DNA of 27,006 nucleotides from an uncultured Desulfobacterium sp. (lineage in GTDB: Bacteria > Desulfobacterota > Desulfobacteria > Desulfobacterales > Desulfobacteraceae), in contig CAKZLA010000376.1 of the NCBI GenBank assembly GCA_937124525.1, positions 1 to 27,006 of the forward strand, read 5' to 3'. Under the pieces are notes generated by a model, which was not told the origin of the DNA, did no database searches, and worked only from the letters and a program-made list of their open reading frames with translations. Made by a program: the position numbers and the translations under genes. Below, in pieces: positions 15,469 through 23,318 of this stretch (the stretch's first letter is position 1; the number at the start of each line of letters is the position of its first letter).

Positions 15469-16937
15469 GGGAGTTTCCGATCGTTTAAGGTTTCAATGGG
15501 CCCCCATCCCCCGCCAAGGGCCTTGTACAGCAGAATGAGGTTAGACACCATGGTCCCCCGGCTTTCGGACAAGTCATTCCTGAAGGAAAGTTGGGTGCGC
15601 TGGGACTCGAGCACGGCGGTGAAATCCGTCAGGCCTGAGAGGTATTTTTTCCGGGCGAGCCGTTCTGCCTGTTCCGCCTCTGCCACGGCCCGGACCAGGA
15701 TGTCATACCGGGTCTGCTCGTTGGCATATTTAACCAGGCAATTCTCCACCTCTTCCACCGCATTCAGAATGGCGGACTCATACCGGATCAGGGCCTGTTT
15801 TTGAAGGGAGGACTGGACAAGGATCTTCTTTTTAATTGCACCGGCGTCAAAGAGGTTCCAGGAGACAGAGGCCATGATCTTGCGCAGCCAGTGAGAAGGG
15901 TCGGCGATGTTGCCTGCAAGTCTGCCCGGGGAGATCCCTTCCACTCCGATGGAGCCGGCAAGGGAGAGCTTGGGATAAAGGTCGGCCGTGGCCACGCCCA
16001 CCCGGGCGGTCTGGGCCATGAGTTCGTTTTCCGCCTCCCGGATGTCCGGCCGCCGCCTGATGGCATCGGCAGGCAGGCCAACGGCAACGGTGGGGGAAAG
16101 TTCCGGAAGGGAAACAACCTCACTGAGAAGGGTGTGAAGGTGGCCCGGCCGCTTCCCCGTGAGCACGGCCACCTTGTTCATGGCTGCCGAAAGGCTGTTC
16201 TCAAGGCCGGGTATTTTGGATTTTGCGCTTTCCAGATTGTAGGAGGCCTGTCGTACGGCCAGCTCGTCGGTCAGCCCGGCCTGGTATCTCCATAAGGTTA
16301 GCTGCCGGGATTCGGTCTGGGAGGAGATGCTTTCCCTGACCACCGCCAGGCGAGCCTGACTGGTCCTTACCTCAATGTAGCTTTGGGCCAGGTCGGCTGC
16401 AAGGGAAATGAGGACGTCCCGCAAAGCCTCCTGCTGGGCGGCAAGGTCGGCGTCCGCGGCCTCCATGGAGCGCCGAATCCGGCCGAACAGGTCTATCTCC
16501 CAGCCTGCGGCGAGCCCGGCGGTGTAGGCGGTATCGGTGGTGCCCTTTCCTTTCTCGTTGCTGGTCCCGGTCCAGGCAGCACTGCCGCTGGTATCCAGGG
16601 TTGGTCGTGTGTCCGCCCCCTCGATTTTCCGCAGGGCCCGGTACTGGGTAACGCGCGCCAGGGCCAGGCGTAAGTCCAGGTTGTCAAGGATAGCCTGGTC
16701 GATGAGATCGGACAGAATCGGGTCGCCGAAAATCTGCCACCATCGGGCCAAGCGTTCAGGGTCGGCCTGTTCCAGGGCCAATCCCTGGATCATGGGGGAG
16801 TGCCATGGCCCCTGGGGCACAAGGCCGGGACTTTCATAGTCCGGCCCTGCTGTGGTGCACCCGGCCGCCATTATCAGGAAGCAAAATATCCAAAATCTCC
16901 TGAAAAGAGAAAACTGATACTGACGGAAACCGGACAT
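15465..16937 (-). CDS. Outer-membrane efflux lipoprotein (NodT/TolC family)
   Basis: A 490-residue TolC-like channel subunit of the NodT type. The signal peptide ends at a lipobox, IMAAGC with Cys27 as the lipidated residue, followed by the typical GPDYESP. Two repeated outer-membrane-efflux domains follow, with landmarks WWQIFGDPILSDLI and RRRPDIREAENELMA. A trimer forms the exit duct of a tripartite pump. It is the first gene of the operon, with an AGAGGA Shine-Dalgarno sequence 6 nt before the ATG. The region upstream (16938-17094) is shared with the divergent riboswitch promoter, and I cannot assign a clear promoter for this side. Confidence 0.95.
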   Translation of the reverse strand: MSGFRQYQFSLFRRFWIFCFLIMAAGCTTAGPDYESPGLVPQGPWHSPMIQGLALEQADPERLARWWQIFGDPILSDLIDQAILDNLDLRLALARVTQYRALRKIEGADTRPTLDTSGSAAWTGTSNEKGKGTTDTAYTAGLAAGWEIDLFGRIRRSMEAADADLAAQQEALRDVLISLAADLAQSYIEVRTSQARLAVVRESISSQTESRQLTLWRYQAGLTDELAVRQASYNLESAKSKIPGLENSLSAAMNKVAVLTGKRPGHLHTLLSEVVSLPELSPTVAVGLPADAIRRRPDIREAENELMAQTARVGVATADLYPKLSLAGSIGVEGISPGRLAGNIADPSHWLRKIMASVSWNLFDAGAIKKKILVQSSLQKQALIRYESAILNAVEEVENCLVKYANEQTRYDILVRAVAEAEQAERLARKKYLSGLTDFTAVLESQRTQLSFRNDLSESRGTMVSNLILLYKALGGGWGPIETLNDRKLP

Positions 16938-17094
16938 AAAGATCCTCTTAAATTTGCCTAAGTTCTGTCTGATGGTCCTGTCTGGGGTCGGGCATCATTT
17001 TTCTGGGAGATATTTCCCGGACCAAATGGGCCATAGGTTAATGGGGGATACAGTCGGTGTCAACGATTTTTTTATGGAGGACAATAGTTTTTTA

Positions 17095-17123
17095 TTGACA
17101 AACCCTTTTTTTTTAAATTATAC
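17095..17123 (+). promoter_or_regulatory. Sigma70-like promoter for the riboswitch transcript
   Basis: A perfect TTGACA (17095-17100) is followed after 17 nt by TTATAC (17118-17123). The start of transcription would be near 17130, just before the first base of the riboswitch. Confidence 0.75.
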
Positions 17124-17133
17124 CAACAAAGTT

Positions 17134-17284
17134 TAGGTGCTCATGGAGCTGAAGAGGGAACCCTGTGAAAATCGGGGACGGACCCGCCGCTGTAATCGGA
17201 GACGAACGCTGCAGAATACCACTGGCTGAAAGGCTGGGAAGGTGCGGCAATTAGGCTGAACCGAAAGTCAGAAAACCTGCCTGG
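17134..17284 (+). promoter_or_regulatory. Cobalamin (B12) riboswitch
   Basis: The conserved order of B12 riboswitch elements is visible: an AGGTGC start, GGGAACCCTGTGAAAATCGG, GACGGACCCGCCGCTGTAA (17184-17202), the B12 box with CCACTGGCTGAAAGGCTGGGA (written here as two parts, CCACTGGC and GAAAGGCTGGGAAGG), and CCGAAAGTCAGAAAACCTGC near the end. It lies on the plus strand ahead of the TonB receptor. When cobalamin binds, expression downstream is normally lowered. The terminator at 17475 may be the switching element, but it is about 190 nt downstream, which is far. Confidence 0.95.
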
Positions 17285-17474
17285 ACAAAAAAGATAGGTA
17301 TTGCCGCGTGGTTGGCACAGCCTTATTCTGGTTTTTTTAGGGGAAAGGAAAGTCCGGGGCCGAATGCCTTCGGTCCTGTTTATGAACTCATCGGCAATGA
17401 AGGCCGCATCCTTATCCTGATCTAAAAAGGCCAGAAGTATCAAACCAAAGGGCCAGAAATATTAAAGAAATCAG

Positions 17475-17518
17475 CCACGAAGGCAGGGACTACCTCTGTT
17501 TTCGTGGTTTTTTTTTTG
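17475..17518 (+). terminator. Rho-independent terminator after the riboswitch
   Basis: CCACGAA (17475-17481) pairs with TTCGTGG (17501-17507), with further partial pairing inside the loop. A run of T follows from 17508 to about 17518. It is a strong intrinsic terminator in the leader of the TonB gene and the best candidate for the riboswitch expression platform. Confidence 0.75.
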
Positions 17519-17610
17519 GAGGAGGGGAGAGGCTTTCAGATGGGCAAACAATGATTAATAGCTCAGAATTGAAATATAAATTAACTATTTGATAACAAAC
17601 TTTAGGTGAT

Positions 17611-17653
17611 GAAAAAAGGCAGCCGCATCCCGGCCAGGACGTTTTGGCTGCCT
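17611..17653 (-). terminator. Hairpin resembling a minus-strand terminator
   Basis: AAGGCAGCC and GGCTGCCTT (outer limits about 17616-17654) form a perfect 9-bp stem. On the minus strand the stem is followed by TTTTTTC, so it looks like a terminator for leftward transcription. No leftward gene lies immediately to its right, because the TonB receptor is on the plus strand. It might block antisense transcription or be a relic. Confidence 0.4.
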
Positions 17654-17782
17654 TCAGGTTCACAATCCCGGCAAGCGGGGCTGCTTCTCTTTTTTTACTT
17701 CAAAACGCCTCCATTGTCAATGCAGATGCTGGATTGTTCAGTCGTTAACATGTTGCTGCAAAAGTTGAAAAGGAGGAAAAAG

Positions 17783-19936
17783 ATGAAACGAATTTATGCG
17801 TCGGTGGTAGCACTGGGATTCTTTATGATGAGCATCCTCGTCGTGCCCGTCCACGCTCAAGATGAAAAAATCGGTTCCCAGCCGGTCACGTCCTCAGAAA
17901 TTGAAGACGGGAAGATCCATAAGCTAAAAGATGTGGTGGTTAAGGAAGAAAGTGGCGCAGAGGGGATTACGGTCAACCCCGGTAAAACCACCATTCAATT
18001 CGATGATTTTTCCATCGTTGGTGATAAAAACAATATCCAGGATTTGCTCAAAACCCAGGCTATTTTCGATTTTCGAGGAAGTACTGACCTGGTGCCAGAC
18101 AGCGATACCATGAACATGCGCGGCTTTTCCAGCGGACGTTTTGTCATGGCCGTTGACGGGCTGACTGTCCAAAAAACCGGCGGCCGCAAAGGTTCACATA
18201 TTGTGGACTACAGCCTGCTCTCCGCCCTGCCCATTGAAAAAATTGAAATCATCGCCGGCCCCCATTCATCCCTTTACGACAGCAAGAGCATCGGTGGTGC
18301 GGTCAACATCGTCACCCAGCCCCCCCACCGCCGTGATACCTTGGTGCCGGAGGCCAGTCTGAGCAGCAGTTACAGTTCCTATAATACCCAGAATCACAAG
18401 TTGAACCTGGATGGGGCCGTGGATATGGTGACCTATGCCGTCAGCGCCCAAAAACAGAGCACCGACGGTTATCTGCGCTACAACGAAACCGATATCGAAA
18501 CCTATTCGGGCAGCCTGGGACTGCTTCTGCCCTTTGATGGTTATGTTAATGTAACTGCTTCAAATTCCGAGATTGATCGGCAGGTTGTCGTGAACAACAC
18601 GGGGGAGGATTACGATTCCAGCTATCCGGAGGTAACGGATTCCTCATGGGAGCCCTATCAGGACCCCACCTGGGATAAAGAAGCGTGGTCCTACAAGCTG
18701 AACTATTTTCAGAATCTGCCCATGGGACGTCTGAGTGCAGGTGCTTACAAAAGCATGGAAAACCGCCACCGGGACTATGACGTCTGGATTGATGATGACG
18801 ATCATTCCCTTGGAACGGAACGGACCTATTGGAAGACAAAGTGGCAGCAGGAGGGGGGAAGAATTCAGGATCTCTACCAATGGTCTGAAAATCATGAGAC
18901 CACCATCGGTTTCGAGCTGGCAAGGCTGTACGATGGAGATGATCTGGATGAACGGATCAGGAAAAAGGGCACTTATATCCAGCACCAGTGGGACATTACC
19001 TCTTTTCTGGATGTGAAGTTAGGCTTGAGAAATGAGGATGTCCATATATGGGTCAGCAACAGCCAGACCAATGGTATTCCCAACCGCGGAGAGTGGATCG
19101 AACGAACCTGGAACGAATGGGTACCCAAGTCCTATACCACCTTGAAAATGGACCAGATGGCAGACTGGCTGCGGGACACCTCGCTTTCCCTGGGCGTTTC
19201 CAAAATCTGGCATGCACCGGATTCCCATGGCGAGTACAATCCCCAAGGCAGGCCGACCGGTGCCTGGCTGGATCCTGAACATGGCATCGGTTACGATCTG
19301 GTGCTTAACCGGCGTCTGTACAGGGATATTTCCATGACGATTGACTACTCTTTTTATCAGATCAAGGACTATATTGCCACCAATAGAAGTTACGCAAAAT
19401 ATTCCGGCGGCAATGCCGGTGAGCTGCGGTACAGCGATTATAAAATCAACCTTGAGGAAGTTTATCGCCACGGGATTGAACTCAACATGGGGGGGCATTT
19501 GTTTGATGACCTTTCATTTTATCTGAGCTATGCCTGGCAGAAATTTGACAACCAAGGTGACGAACCGGCAGGTGAAACGGAGCTGGACGATGAAGCCGAA
19601 CATCGGGTGACCGCCGGACTCAGTTACCAGCTTTGGGAGAAAACCGCTCTGAAGCTGGACTATTCCTATCAGGGTACGGAAACACAGGAGCAATCTGAAG
19701 AAATTGGTGAAGACGAAAATGGCGATCCAATTTATACTTATAGAGAGGTGGACAATCCTGCCTACAGCGTTTTTAATTTTGCCGTGGAACATACTCTGTT
19801 CAAAGAGAAGTACCACATAAAAAACGCACAGTTGCAGTTTTATATCAAAAACCTTCTGGATGAGGAGTACTACGACTCCCGGGGGTATCTGGCAACGGAC
19901 CGGACCTTTGGCGTCAATTTGAGTCTTCGGCTATAG
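17783..19936 (+). CDS. TonB-dependent outer-membrane receptor (probable cobalamin/corrinoid or tetrapyrrole uptake)
   Basis: A 717-residue receptor. A Sec signal peptide (about 1-25, ending VHA) precedes the mature start QDEK. A TonB-box-like DVVVK (in KLKDVVVKEES) follows. The plug domain includes MRGFSSGRFVMAVDG and IEKIEIIAGPHSSLYDSKSIGGAVNIVT. The rest is a beta-barrel ending in FGVNLSLRL. It imports its ligand across the outer membrane using TonB energy. The upstream B12 riboswitch suggests cobalamin, another corrinoid or a related tetrapyrrole as ligand. I chose the ATG at 17783 because an AAAGGAGG Shine-Dalgarno sequence precedes it and the signal peptide then starts properly. An open frame to 17606 has no such support. 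The next gene follows after 131 nt. Confidence 0.93.
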   Translation: MKRIYASVVALGFFMMSILVVPVHAQDEKIGSQPVTSSEIEDGKIHKLKDVVVKEESGAEGITVNPGKTTIQFDDFSIVGDKNNIQDLLKTQAIFDFRGSTDLVPDSDTMNMRGFSSGRFVMAVDGLTVQKTGGRKGSHIVDYSLLSALPIEKIEIIAGPHSSLYDSKSIGGAVNIVTQPPHRRDTLVPEASLSSSYSSYNTQNHKLNLDGAVDMVTYAVSAQKQSTDGYLRYNETDIETYSGSLGLLLPFDGYVNVTASNSEIDRQVVVNNTGEDYDSSYPEVTDSSWEPYQDPTWDKEAWSYKLNYFQNLPMGRLSAGAYKSMENRHRDYDVWIDDDDHSLGTERTYWKTKWQQEGGRIQDLYQWSENHETTIGFELARLYDGDDLDERIRKKGTYIQHQWDITSFLDVKLGLRNEDVHIWVSNSQTNGIPNRGEWIERTWNEWVPKSYTTLKMDQMADWLRDTSLSLGVSKIWHAPDSHGEYNPQGRPTGAWLDPEHGIGYDLVLNRRLYRDISMTIDYSFYQIKDYIATNRSYAKYSGGNAGELRYSDYKINLEEVYRHGIELNMGGHLFDDLSFYLSYAWQKFDNQGDEPAGETELDDEAEHRVTAGLSYQLWEKTALKLDYSYQGTETQEQSEEIGEDENGDPIYTYREVDNPAYSVFNFAVEHTLFKEKYHIKNAQLQFYIKNLLDEEYYDSRGYLATDRTFGVNLSLRL

Positions 19937-19961
19937 TAGGCGATTTTCATATAACTTCCAC

Positions 19962-19992
19962 GGGCAGACCATATTGGGGATCTGTCCTGCCC
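19962..19992 (+). other. Intergenic hairpin after the TonB receptor
   Basis: GGGCAG (19962-19967) pairs with CTGCCC (19987-19992) over a 19-nt loop. Only A-rich sequence follows, so it is not an intrinsic terminator on the plus strand. It may set the ratio of receptor to methylase message. Confidence 0.4.
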
Positions 19993-20067
19993 ACAATGAA
20001 AAAATAAAGTTCTTTAATTACAGTTTCTTGGTGAAATTTTTATATAAAAAAATTTGGAGAAAATCAA

Positions 20068-21747
20068 ATGCATGACAAAAAATTAAGAAAAGGGATTTGG
20101 ATCGGCGGATTGGTCTTGGTGCTGATATCCCTGATGACCCTGGGCTTCACGTTGTCAAGTGGATTGGCCCAGGCCCAACAGGGAAAAATGCCGGGAAGCT
20201 ACAAGGTGGTGGGCATCGGACCCGGGGATGGCGACCTTCTGACTGTGAGAGCGGCAGAGGCCATCCGCGCTGCGGATGTGGTGTTCTGCAACCCGAAAAC
20301 CAGAGAAAAACGTACCCCATATGTCGATTTTTCCGGGAAAAAGGTGGTGGATGGTTATGGGGTGTTGTTCCGCTATTACGGCAGGGATTGCAAAGCGATT
20401 AGCCAGGAGGAAAAGAGAGGCAAAGACGGAATGGACTGCGAAGGATTCCATCGCAGACAGGCTGAGTTTGCCACCATGGTAAGGGAGGCGGTAAAGGCAG
20501 GCAGGCATGTGGTCCTGCTCAGCGGCGGCGATCCCACCATTTATGGGCCGGATATGTGGAGCGTGAAGGAACTCAAGGATCTGGAGCCGACTGTCATTCC
20601 CGGTCTCAGCGCCTTTAACGCCGCCAATGCAGCTCTTCAGGTCAGCCTGGGAGAAGTGATACTCACGGCCCCGTTCAAAAAAGAAGGAAGCCGGGACAGC
20701 ATTGAGCAATTGGCCGGACATGACAGGGCCACCATGGTTATTTTCATGCCCCGAAACATGCAGGAGCTGTTTGCGCGTCTTTCAACATCCTGTCCTGCAA
20801 ATACGCCGGCGGCCGTTGTCGGCAATGCCGGTATGGTCGGCCAGGAAACGATCACCATGGGCACGGTGGGCGGTTTTGCCGCCGACACTTCCGGAATCAA
20901 TGGACGAAGATCCATCGTATACGTGGGCAAAGCCCTGGGTTGGGCCGCATTCAAGCCTGCCTCGGCATCCAAACAGAGCGGCAAGGGAAAGTTCTATCTG
21001 GTTGGTGTGGGGCCTGGTGATCCTGATCTGATCACCCTGCGGGGGCTTGCAGTGATCAAATCGGCGGACCTGGTTTTTGCCCACCAGCGGCTTAAAGAAA
21101 AATTCAAGGACGCTTTGTCCGGCAAAAAGGTGGTCACCGGCTATCATCGCCTTTTTCCCTTTTACGGAAAACCCTGTGCCAAGGTTCAGCCAAACACCCA
21201 AAATCGGGAACGTATGAGCTGCGAAGAGTATCATAAAAAACAGGAAGAGTTCGCCGCCATGGTGCGTGCGGCAGTGGCCCAAGGCAAAACCGTTGCCATG
21301 CTGGACAGCGGAGACCCGTTGGTCTACGGCCCCTGTGCGTGGTCCCTGACTGAACTACGTGACCTTAATACCGAAGTGGTGCCGGGACTCAGTTGTTTCA
21401 ATGCTGCCAATGCCGCCCTCAAGGCCGGTGTCACCGAAGGGAAAAACTCCCATTCCGTGCTCCTGGCATCGGGATGGTCAGTGGAGGAAATGGCCGTTCA
21501 TCAGAGCACCATGGTGCTCTTTACCATGCGTACGGAGTTTAAGAAGTTCATCGACGGTCTGTCGACCCATTATGCTGCAGACACCCCCGTGGCCATCGTA
21601 TTTAGTGCCGGTTATGCGGAAAAGGAAAAGATCATGCACGGAACTCTGGGAACGATTCTGGATCAGACAGGAAGCGGCAAAATGCCCTTTGAATATTTGC
21701 TTTATGTGGGTGAATTTTTGTCTGATGGAGGGCGGGTTGCCCATTAA
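20068..21747 (+). CDS. Exported protein with two tandem tetrapyrrole-methylase domains
   Basis: A 559-residue protein. An N-terminal Sec signal peptide or anchor (about 8-37, GIWIGGLVLVLISLMTLGF, then AQA) precedes two copies of the SAM-dependent tetrapyrrole (corrin/porphyrin) methylase fold, at about 44-292 and 307-552. Each copy has a first glycine-rich motif (GIGPGDGDLLT; GVGPGDPDLIT), a GDP motif (SGGDPTIYGP; DSGDPLVYGP), and PGLSxFNAANAAL. Both also share an insertion YG(R/K)xC...CExxH, with Cys108, Cys124, His128 and Cys370, Cys385, His389. Known relatives (CbiF, CobA/SUMT type) are cytoplasmic single-domain enzymes of B12 and siroheme synthesis. The start has a TGGAGA Shine-Dalgarno sequence. 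Location beyond the inner membrane and the B12-controlled context suggest a role in binding or modifying imported tetrapyrroles. Catalysis is not established. Confidence 0.9.
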   Translation: MHDKKLRKGIWIGGLVLVLISLMTLGFTLSSGLAQAQQGKMPGSYKVVGIGPGDGDLLTVRAAEAIRAADVVFCNPKTREKRTPYVDFSGKKVVDGYGVLFRYYGRDCKAISQEEKRGKDGMDCEGFHRRQAEFATMVREAVKAGRHVVLLSGGDPTIYGPDMWSVKELKDLEPTVIPGLSAFNAANAALQVSLGEVILTAPFKKEGSRDSIEQLAGHDRATMVIFMPRNMQELFARLSTSCPANTPAAVVGNAGMVGQETITMGTVGGFAADTSGINGRRSIVYVGKALGWAAFKPASASKQSGKGKFYLVGVGPGDPDLITLRGLAVIKSADLVFAHQRLKEKFKDALSGKKVVTGYHRLFPFYGKPCAKVQPNTQNRERMSCEEYHKKQEEFAAMVRAAVAQGKTVAMLDSGDPLVYGPCAWSLTELRDLNTEVVPGLSCFNAANAALKAGVTEGKNSHSVLLASGWSVEEMAVHQSTMVLFTMRTEFKKFIDGLSTHYAADTPVAIVFSAGYAEKEKIMHGTLGTILDQTGSGKMPFEYLLYVGEFLSDGGRVAH

Positions 21748-21813
21748 TTTTGTTGGTAATGGCAATGCCTAATTAACGCGGGAAATCCGCAACCCAGGCA
21801 CCTTTCATCAGGC

Positions 21814-21833
21814 TCTTGTTTTTTTGAACAAGA
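21814..21833 (+). other. Small hairpin before the permease gene
   Basis: TCTTGTT (21814-21820) and AACAAGA (21827-21833) form a 7-bp stem with loop TTTTTG. No T-run follows the stem. It lies in the 143-nt gap between methylase and permease genes and has no assigned role. Confidence 0.35.
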
Positions 21834-21890
21834 ATTCAGGTAACATATTTTCGATGATGTACAGCCTAATCCGCTGTGAATGGAGATAGA

Positions 21891-23318
21891 ATGTCCAATG
21901 GATTAAAACGGGAACTGGGGCTGTTTTCGGCAACGGCCCTGGTCATTGCCAACATGGTCGGTTCCGGTATTTTCACGACCTCCGGGTTTATCATGGCCGA
22001 GCTGAAAAATCCCCATACCCTTGTTTTGTGCTGGGTTTGCGGCGGATTGTTTGCTCTGTGCGGGGCCCTGTGCTACGGAGAACTGGGTGCACGCTTTCCC
22101 AAGGCAGGCGGGGAATACGTTTTTCTAAAGGAGACCCTGGGCCGACCGGTGGGGTTTCTCTCCGGCTGGATCTCCTTGATCGTGGGATTTTCCGCTCCCA
22201 TTGCAGCGGCATCCATGGCCTTTGCCACCTACCTTTTTCAGGCCTTTTCAATCCCTGCGGGCAATGGGGGGATGGTTTTTAAGGTAGCCGGCATCCCTTT
22301 GGTGAACTTGTCGCCCATGACGCTGACGGCCATGGGGGTGATCCTGCTCTTTTCTCTGATCCACTATCACAGCCTGCAGGTCGGTAGCCGGGTACAGAAC
22401 GGATTGACACTGTTTAAAATCGCTCTTGTGGTCGTGTTTATCGGTGCTGGTCTGGCATTGGGCAACGGCTCCATGGACCATTTTACAGCCCCTGCATTCC
22501 CTGTCTGGTCTTCGGATAAGTTTGCCGTGTCCCTGATTTTTGTCTCCTTTTCTTACAGCGGATGGAACGCCGCCGCATACCTGGGAGCTGAGATCGTCAA
22601 TCCCCAACGAAATATTCCCATTGCTTTGCTGGCCGGTACCATCATTGTGGTGATTTTGTACGTTCTGCTGAATCTTGTATACTTGTATGCATTACCTTCC
22701 GAAGCCATGGAGGGGGTACTGGAAATCGGTGCCAAGTCTGCCTCTTTCCTGTTCGGCAGGGGCGTTAGCCGACTGTTCAGCGGTGCCGTGGCCCTGGGGT
22801 TGTTGTCCGTGCTGAGCGCCATGATTCTGACCGGGCCGAGAATTTATTACGCCATGGCCAGGGATGGACTCTTCTTTCAGATGTTTGGCAGGTTGGACCC
22901 GCATCGCAGCACACCGGCCAAATCCATTTTCCTGCAAGCGGCCATCGCCGTCATGATGGTGGTTTCAGCTTCATTTGACAGTCTTTTGCTCTATATCGGC
23001 TTTACCCTTTCGCTCTTTGCCATGCTGGCGGTCATTGGCTTGATGCGCATCCGGCAACGCACCCCCCTGCCCGGCGGAACATACCGGACCTTCGGATATC
23101 CGTTGACCCCGCTGCTTTTTGTCTCTGGGAATCTATGGATCATTTTTTTCTCGATCAAAAGCCGTCCGGTCACGGCCCTGTTCGGCCTCGGTACCATCGG
23201 ACTGGGAGTTTTGACATACCTCTATTTCAACCGCCGGAACCGCCGGGGAGGCGATCCCTTTTCAATGGACGTCCAGGACAATCTTGAAACCATACAACAA
23301 CAGAGCAGATCCAATTGA
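21891..23318 (+). CDS. APC-superfamily amino-acid/polyamine permease
   Basis: A 475-residue integral membrane protein with about 12 hydrophobic segments. The start GLFSATALVIANMVGSGIFTT (here as GLFSATALVIANM and VGSGIFTT) is the hallmark first helix of APC transporters, with the GSGIF substrate loop. Further signs are GELGARFPKAGGEYVFLKE and SYSGWNAAAYLGAEIVNPQRN. The family moves amino acids, polyamines or related amines, usually by proton symport or exchange. The ATG at 21891 follows a GGAGATAGA Shine-Dalgarno sequence. A GTG 15 nt upstream would only add five residues. Its stop overlaps the next gene's ATG by one base (TGATG), so translation is likely coupled. The substrate is not readable. 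Confidence 0.93.
   Translation: MSNGLKRELGLFSATALVIANMVGSGIFTTSGFIMAELKNPHTLVLCWVCGGLFALCGALCYGELGARFPKAGGEYVFLKETLGRPVGFLSGWISLIVGFSAPIAAASMAFATYLFQAFSIPAGNGGMVFKVAGIPLVNLSPMTLTAMGVILLFSLIHYHSLQVGSRVQNGLTLFKIALVVVFIGAGLALGNGSMDHFTAPAFPVWSSDKFAVSLIFVSFSYSGWNAAAYLGAEIVNPQRNIPIALLAGTIIVVILYVLLNLVYLYALPSEAMEGVLEIGAKSASFLFGRGVSRLFSGAVALGLLSVLSAMILTGPRIYYAMARDGLFFQMFGRLDPHRSTPAKSIFLQAAIAVMMVVSASFDSLLLYIGFTLSLFAMLAVIGLMRIRQRTPLPGGTYRTFGYPLTPLLFVSGNLWIIFFSIKSRPVTALFGLGTIGLGVLTYLYFNRRNRRGGDPFSMDVQDNLETIQQQSRSN

Larger units (their letters stand above)
17285..17782 (+). other. Long leader between riboswitch and TonB receptor gene
   Basis: Nearly 500 bases separate the riboswitch from the receptor ATG. 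They hold a terminator (17475-17518), a second hairpin (17617-17653) and a near-repeat of the riboswitch start (17594-17608). I see no convincing gene. A short minus-strand open stretch at about 17345-17443 (reading LLAFLDQDKDAAFIADEF) looks protein-like but is too short to assign. Confidence 0.6.

Noticed and set aside
17141..17443. Minus-strand 100-residue open frame across the riboswitch
   Set aside because: Most of it is antisense to the conserved riboswitch. Only the first ~30 residues look protein-like and could not be assigned.
17606..17782. 59-residue extension of the TonB receptor
   Set aside because: It would bury the signal peptide. The ATG at 17783 has a strong Shine-Dalgarno sequence and starts a proper signal peptide.
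21790..21835. Possible hammerhead-like CTGATGA on the minus strand
   Set aside because: The matching GAAA core and the three stems are missing.
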